A stretch of DNA of 64,000 nt. Source: Gnetum montanum (lineage: Eukaryota; Streptophyta; Gnetopsida; Gnetales; Gnetaceae). The notes beneath the pieces were generated by a model that worked only from the letters and a program-made list of their open reading frames with translations, was not told where the DNA came from and ran no database searches. Below are positions 59,640 through 64,000 of the stretch, one piece after another. The stretch is taken from assembly GCA_015680685.1 (NCBI GenBank), contig MNCI01004098.1, positions 177,209 through 241,208 of the forward strand, in the 5' to 3' direction. The position numbers and the translations under genes are program-made. Position 1 is the stretch's first letter. The number at the start of each line of letters is the position of its first letter.

Positions 59640-60273
59640 GTAGAGAAGGCACTGTGATTATGTGAGTAATTGGTTAGAGTTCATGAACATTGTCTTCCTA
59701 TGTGAGTTATAAATTCAATGCATATAGTCTAACTCATGATGAAGTATATGATAGATGATGTTGTATTGGCCATAATGCTTCTTTCTAACATGAATTAAAA
59801 GTACTATTTTCTAATCTTAGTGATAGTAAATGAATCTAATCTAGCCTATGTGATTAGTAGGCAATCCTAATCTTTTGTTCACACCTTCAACTTCATCCAA
59901 GTACTACTAGGATTACCAAATACCACACTATTGGGTGTACTAAGTGATAGTACTACTGGGTTACCAAGTAGCTACACCTAAGTGCTCAAGATCAGTATTA
60001 CTCATTCTATGTAATAACAAGAATAATAAAGTGCATTGAAAGTAAATCAGTAACTATGAAAATAGTAAACTAAACAAAAGTAGAAATAAAACTAAGTATT
60101 GCTACAATGATGGAAAGTAATCTCGATCTTTATTTTTGGTCATGTAATGCATCCAAGTACATCACACTCGAATAAAGGCTCCATTTAATCACTTAACATC
60201 ACACTATGGGCACACATTGTTAAGTATTGAAAGCTAAAATTACAAAAAAAAAAATTGAAATAGTTCTACTACT
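59640..60273. other. No gene seen
   Basis: AT-rich. ACTACTAGGATTACCAAATA and related words near 59,905-59,965 repeat loosely. No coding or RNA feature recognised. Confidence 0.45.
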
Positions 60274-60423
60274 TGTTGGTACCAACACGCCCATGCTTGA
60301 CATGGGGCCTTTGTTTTTTTTTTTAAAAAAAAAAGAAAAGAAAAGAAAGAAGAATAAAAAATAAAAAAAAAACAAAAAATAAAAAAAAATAAAAAATAAA
60401 AATTAGAAAAAAAGAGATGGGTT

Positions 60424-60450
60424 ACCCTAACCCTAAAATTGGCTATAAAA
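60424..60450 (+). promoter_or_regulatory. Telo-box-like motif and TATA box of the LTR promoter
   Basis: ACCCTAACCCTAAAA at 60,424-60,438 is a plant telo-box type motif, also present in the other family B LTRs. TATAAAA at 60,444-60,450 follows at once. A transcript start near 60,478 is expected, by inference. Confidence 0.6.
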
Positions 60451-61026
60451 AGAAATCAAGGTGATGGAGTTGGGGAGGAGGAGAGAGATCCGTAGGGGCA
60501 GAGAGCTAGGACTTTCCTGCTGTATGTCGAGTTCAAAACAGTTGATTTGGTTTTTATCTCTGTTTTGCTGTCCGCGTTTCAAATCCTGTAATCCATTTTG
60601 GATTATGTTTGTCGTTATTTTTGAATTAGGACTTTGGGTAGGATTTTCTGTTCTGATCATCTTATTCAAATCTTTTGCATGAGTAACTAGGATCTTGACG
60701 GTTTACTTCAATTTCTGGGGTTTTCCTCTAATAAGGATTCCATCTTTGAATTCCCTTTTATCTGAATCTGTGCTTTGATTTTGAACAATTTATGAATTTC
60801 ATAGATCCTTGCAATTTAGTTTTGGTTTTATTGAGTGTAATTTGATTGTGGAAACTGTCGATCTACTTTTGCTTTTTTTTTTTTTAATATGAGGTTATCT
60901 TGAATTTGGGTTTTGTATGTAACTTTATTTTTATGTGAATGGTGTCTCGGTGCTTTATCTTATCTTCCTTTATTTCTACAACATACAGAATTTCTGTATA
61001 CTTTGTTTGAATAAATATAAAAGATT

Positions 61027-61164
61027 AAGCCAGAGGAGGTCGATGCCATTGCCAAAGATTTTGAAGAGCCTGGCATCCTTACTCAAGGCAGACTGCATAT
61101 TGCTGGATCAACGTACATGGTGATTCAAGGAGAGGTCAGTGCTATAATAAGAGGCAAAAAGGGC
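61027..61164 (+). pseudogene. PRF: Profilin middle exon captured in an LTR
   Basis: 46 open codons: [20 protein letters not shown], then [20 protein letters not shown], then IRGKKG. Plant profilins read KPEE(M/V)..I..DF.EPG.LAPTGL.LGGTKYMVIQGE.GAVIRGKKG at this place (family knowledge). As I recall, the middle exon of three in plant profilin genes is 46 codons, which agrees. Upstream sequence is T-rich and intron-like, ending AAAAG before the exon; neither first nor third exon is present. Profilin binds monomeric actin; this fragment cannot. It lies 490 bases before the LTR end and is not found in the LTRs at 50.6 and 55.5 kb. Confidence 0.88.
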
Positions 61165-61658
61165 AATAGGACAAACATAGACACGTTTTCTTTTCTTTTT
61201 TTCTTTTCTGGCCATGTGGCAGAGACCAATGCCCAACAGCGACGGTGCCAACGTAGTCACAAGCGTAGCTGACATTGAGCAATGATCAGGGCCTCCTCTG
61301 GGACATCTAACCTATGTCTAGAGATCGGTGGCTGAATTTTCCTTTTGTTTAGAGCACCAGATAAATTTTAATTTGTATTTTTTGTCAATTATTTTACTCA
61401 AAAATCACACAAATATTTAATTTTGATTTTTAATTATTTTAATATGTTTTTCAAGATATAATAGAACTTTCCTAAAATAAAATTTAAGTGTTTAATATTT
61501 TGCTTAAAATATTATTATTATTATTGTCACATGGCCCTTTCCAGCTGAGACTATTCCCGGGTTTCCGTACCCATACAGGAGGCGCCCTAAGCTATAGTCT
61601 CCTAAAACGAGTTTTCACAGGTGTTCGTGTGTCCAAAATTTACGCATCAACACCTTTT

Positions 61659-61675
61659 TGGCGCTAGAAGGAGGG
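61659..61675 (+). other. Primer-binding site of family B element
   Basis: TGGCGCTAGAAGGAGGG, six bases after the LTR end, identical to the site at 55,447-55,463 on the other strand. Confidence 0.75.
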
Positions 61676-62168
61676 TAGTTTCTCAACCTTTTCTTTATTT
61701 TTCTTTTATGTTTCTTTTTTTTTAAAAAAGGAAATTATCATTTCTTATTATTGTCTATTTAATTTTTGCCTCTCTATTTTCAATTTTATTGCTCTATTTT
61801 AGTTTCAAATTTTTAAAATTTCCAAATTTATATTCTAGGAATCCTTTTTAATTTGTTTTTCTGAAAATTAATTTAGGTGATTTAAATCATTTTACTTTCA
61901 ATTTACTTTTCTGAAATTTTGCAATTTCAATTTTACTTTTAATTTTTTTTAAATAAAAAAATAAAAAAAATATAGCATCGAAATGTTTTTTTCATTTTCT
62001 TTAATTTTCATAGTTATTTTTCATTTTATGAGTGATTTTTCTTAAGGAGTATCTCAACAAAGAACTCATACACCTACCCCTAGTCAACCAGCTACTCGTC
62101 AATTTACCTTGAGAAAACAACGAGCTTCACTTTTTCCAAGTTCAATTCCTAAGAAACCTTAGACTAAG
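61676..62168 (+). other. Leader between primer site and gag of family B element
   Basis: T-rich leader, collinear with 54,944-55,446 (reverse strand) of the other copy. No reading frame. Confidence 0.6.
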
Positions 62169-63868
62169 ATGGCAGCCCATCAACCCCTAGCTCCCTTAGT
62201 AAGAAACCCTTTTAATTTTCACAATTATCATGACATACCAAAATCCCTTCAAAACATAAACCTGTTCTTCGATCCTACAACCCCTACAAATGATGCCCAC
62301 CAACACATACAATGTTTTGAAATCTTACTAGGGATTCACAACATTGTACATAATGATGTGGCATGCACGGTGTTTGTAACAACATTGAGGACCAAAGCAA
62401 CCCAATGGTTCTTAATGCTTTCTGATGCCTCTATTAACACATGGCAAGAATTCAAAAACAAGTTTTTGAATCAATTTGACAAATTTACAAGCCCTACTAT
62501 CGCATCAAGAAACTTTACCAGCCTAAGAAAGCTACTTGGGAAAAATGTTAGGGATTATAACCTTAGATTCCTTCATCAACTGGCATATGTGCCAAATGAG
62601 ATGCGACTACAACCAGATGGTATCCTCAACTTCTATATCTCTGCCATAGATCCATTCTTCACTTATGCCATTAAATCTGATCCCAACATAATAGAAATAC
62701 AAAGTGAAATGTCAAAAGCTGTGGAATTAGAGCAAATAACCATTATGAACAGCATCCAAACCCAATTTGGGATGATGAGTGTTAGTAACCCTATGCAATC
62801 AAACCCACTTCTACCAACTTTTCAAACATCTAATGTTATGCCTCAAGTTGTTTCTCCTTATCAATCAACTCAATCTTTAAGTAATTACTCACAAGGTCTC
62901 ATGTCCTCTTCATTCTTACCATCCAACACTGGTTTGAATGATGAAAAATCAAAATCCTTGATCCAATCCATTATAAACCCAAACGGGACATCAAATTCTA
63001 TTGAACCACCAACCCAAAATCGAATTCAGATGATCCAAATACTCACCTCACTACAAAAACTATCCAATGAAGTGGTTGAGCTAAAGAGAAACAATAACAA
63101 AAGTTCTATACAACCAGAAAAACCAAGTGCATCAATCAACGATGGTTATTGTCATCTTCATCATACGAGGCAACATTCTGAAAAGACTTGTCCTCAATTC
63201 ACGACATTGTATGGTGACAATACCCAAGGGCAACAAAATGGGAAAACCCCTATCATGGTTCTTGATGTACCTCATAAAATAGAAAATGAAGAGGTTTCCT
63301 CATTAGAACAAGGTATGGTAGGCGACCCTAACCCACACAAAACTCGCTACCGTAAAATCAGTGACATTATGAATGCTATGCAACAACAAAATAGGAACAA
63401 TTTCTATACACCTCCAAACAGAAGAGTTCCTAGTCAAAACAATGCAAACAACCAATCTGGGTCATCCCAAGTAATTGCCCCACAACGACCAAACCCCCCA
63501 TCTGTACTGAGAAGAGTTCCATCTCAACAAGAAGCCAAAGATGAACATAAGAATTATGATTTGGTCGAGGACTTAAAAAGAGTTAAAGCCAACATCTCAA
63601 TGTATGACCTCCTACAATTTAACGAAATGAAAGAAGTGATTTGGGATATGGTTCATGTACCCGTAGCCCAAAGAGAAAAATCCCCAATTCCCGAAAGGCA
63701 AGTTCACTTTGCAGAAAGTCNAGTGATGTCTTTATTGTCAAAGAGACCATTAGCTTGGTTCACTATCAGTTGGNTATTTTAGAAAAGAATGTTCATAGCT
63801 ATTTAATGGATTCAGGTGCAACTATTAGTGTTATGCCTCTTGACATTTGTAACACCTTAGGAGCATAA
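62169..63868 (+). pseudogene. Gag-protease ORF of family B element (disturbed at its 3' end)
   Basis: Met at 62,169 (MAAHQPLAPLVRNPFNFHNY). Gag domain about residues 60-190 (LRTKATQWF, INTWQEFKNKFLNQ). His/Cys segment YCHLHHTRQHSEKTCPQF at about residue 335. The frame is open past the place where the copy at 54.9 kb has a TGA, showing gag and protease are one polyprotein. At 63,721-63,773, between two N bases, the sequence leaves the frame and family consensus. The protease site YLMDSGAT continues in a shifted frame (63,641-63,868) to a stop after NTLGA. No RT is in the window. Confidence 0.88.
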
Positions 63869-63898
63869 ATGATACCACAAACTAAAAGTGTGATGCAN

Positions 63899-64000
63899 CA
63901 AGCAGAGGAGCTTCACCAGGAGGTATAAGCAATATTCCAGCTCCACATCCTTTCTTGGAAGAAGCACCATCCACTCTTAGTATCCAAGTATTCAAGTTCG
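63899..64000 (+). other. Sequence unlike family B after the third ambiguous base
   Basis: The protease of the other copy would continue here, but this stretch does not match it. One forward frame is open (GASPGGISNIPAPHPFLEEA). Too short to assign. Confidence 0.4.

Larger units (their letters stand above)
60274..61652 (+). repeat. 5' LTR of family B element (1,379 bp) with captured host sequence
   Basis: Starts TGTTGGTACCAACACG and ends TTACGCATCAACA. About 35 bases at the start and the last ~310 bases (from TCAATTATTTTACTCAAAAA near 61,384) match the other family B LTRs. The middle (about 60,460-61,380) does not match them and includes a profilin exon. Confidence 0.88.
60274..64000 (+). mobile_element. 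Family B Ty3/gypsy element, 5' part (continues past the window)
   Basis: LTR, primer site, leader and gag-protease, same family as 50.6-56.3 kb. Ambiguous bases at 63,721, 63,773 and 63,898 and a loss of family B homology after 63,898 suggest an assembly problem or a breakpoint near the edge. Confidence 0.88.

Overview
The window looks like nuclear DNA of a seed plant with a large, repeat-filled genome. Plant-lineage LTR retrotransposons make up most of what can be recognised. There are also fragments of plastid psaA and psbB, a plant profilin exon and a plant-type two-chain ribosome-inactivating protein (RIP) gene. The low gene density and the age of the elements would fit a gymnosperm or another giant-genome plant, but nothing in the sequence settles the species. 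I found no intact protein-coding host gene.

Layout. 1-17.75 kb: two decayed Athila-type Ty3/gypsy copies in head-to-tail order. The first shows only its 3' part (spacer, env-position ORF, LTR). The second is nearly complete (partial 5' LTR, primer site, gag, pol, spacer, env-position ORF, 3' LTR). A foreign antisense gag scrap sits at the junction between their LTRs. 17.75-29.6 kb: AT-rich DNA without recognisable genes, holding three tRNA-like (SINE-type) modules at 19.1, 19.5 and 21.4 kb, a weak reverse-strand ORF group at 25.2-26.0 kb and diverged repeats at 27.3-28.5 kb. 29.6-43.5 kb: a more mixed-composition block with a small unidentified ORF at 30.8 kb and a collinear old duplication (39.2-40.5 versus 41.2-43.1 kb), interrupted by a Ty1/copia element at 32.46-37.05 kb. 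44.3-45.1 kb: the 3' end of a LINE.

45.8-48.7 kb, reverse strand: a broken type 2 RIP gene with signal peptide, A chain and B-chain lectin. Its A chain is interrupted by a 1,354-bp segment with GT...AG ends lying exactly between codons, so it may be a real intron. 50.6-56.3 kb, reverse strand: an internally deleted Ty3/gypsy element (here family B). 56.38-56.77 kb: plastid-derived psaA and psbB scraps fused back to back. 57.9-59.6 kb: a copia relic. 60.27-64.0 kb: a second family B element, cut by the window edge, whose 5' LTR carries the middle exon of a profilin gene.

The genes here do not form a working pathway. Most in-frame stops look like C-to-T or G-to-A changes of Gln, Arg or Trp codons, the expected decay of methylated repeats. 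The most unusual observations are the RIP gene with a possible phase-0 intron, the profilin exon inside an LTR together with a different middle section in the related LTRs of the same family, and the mixed Athila LTR junction.
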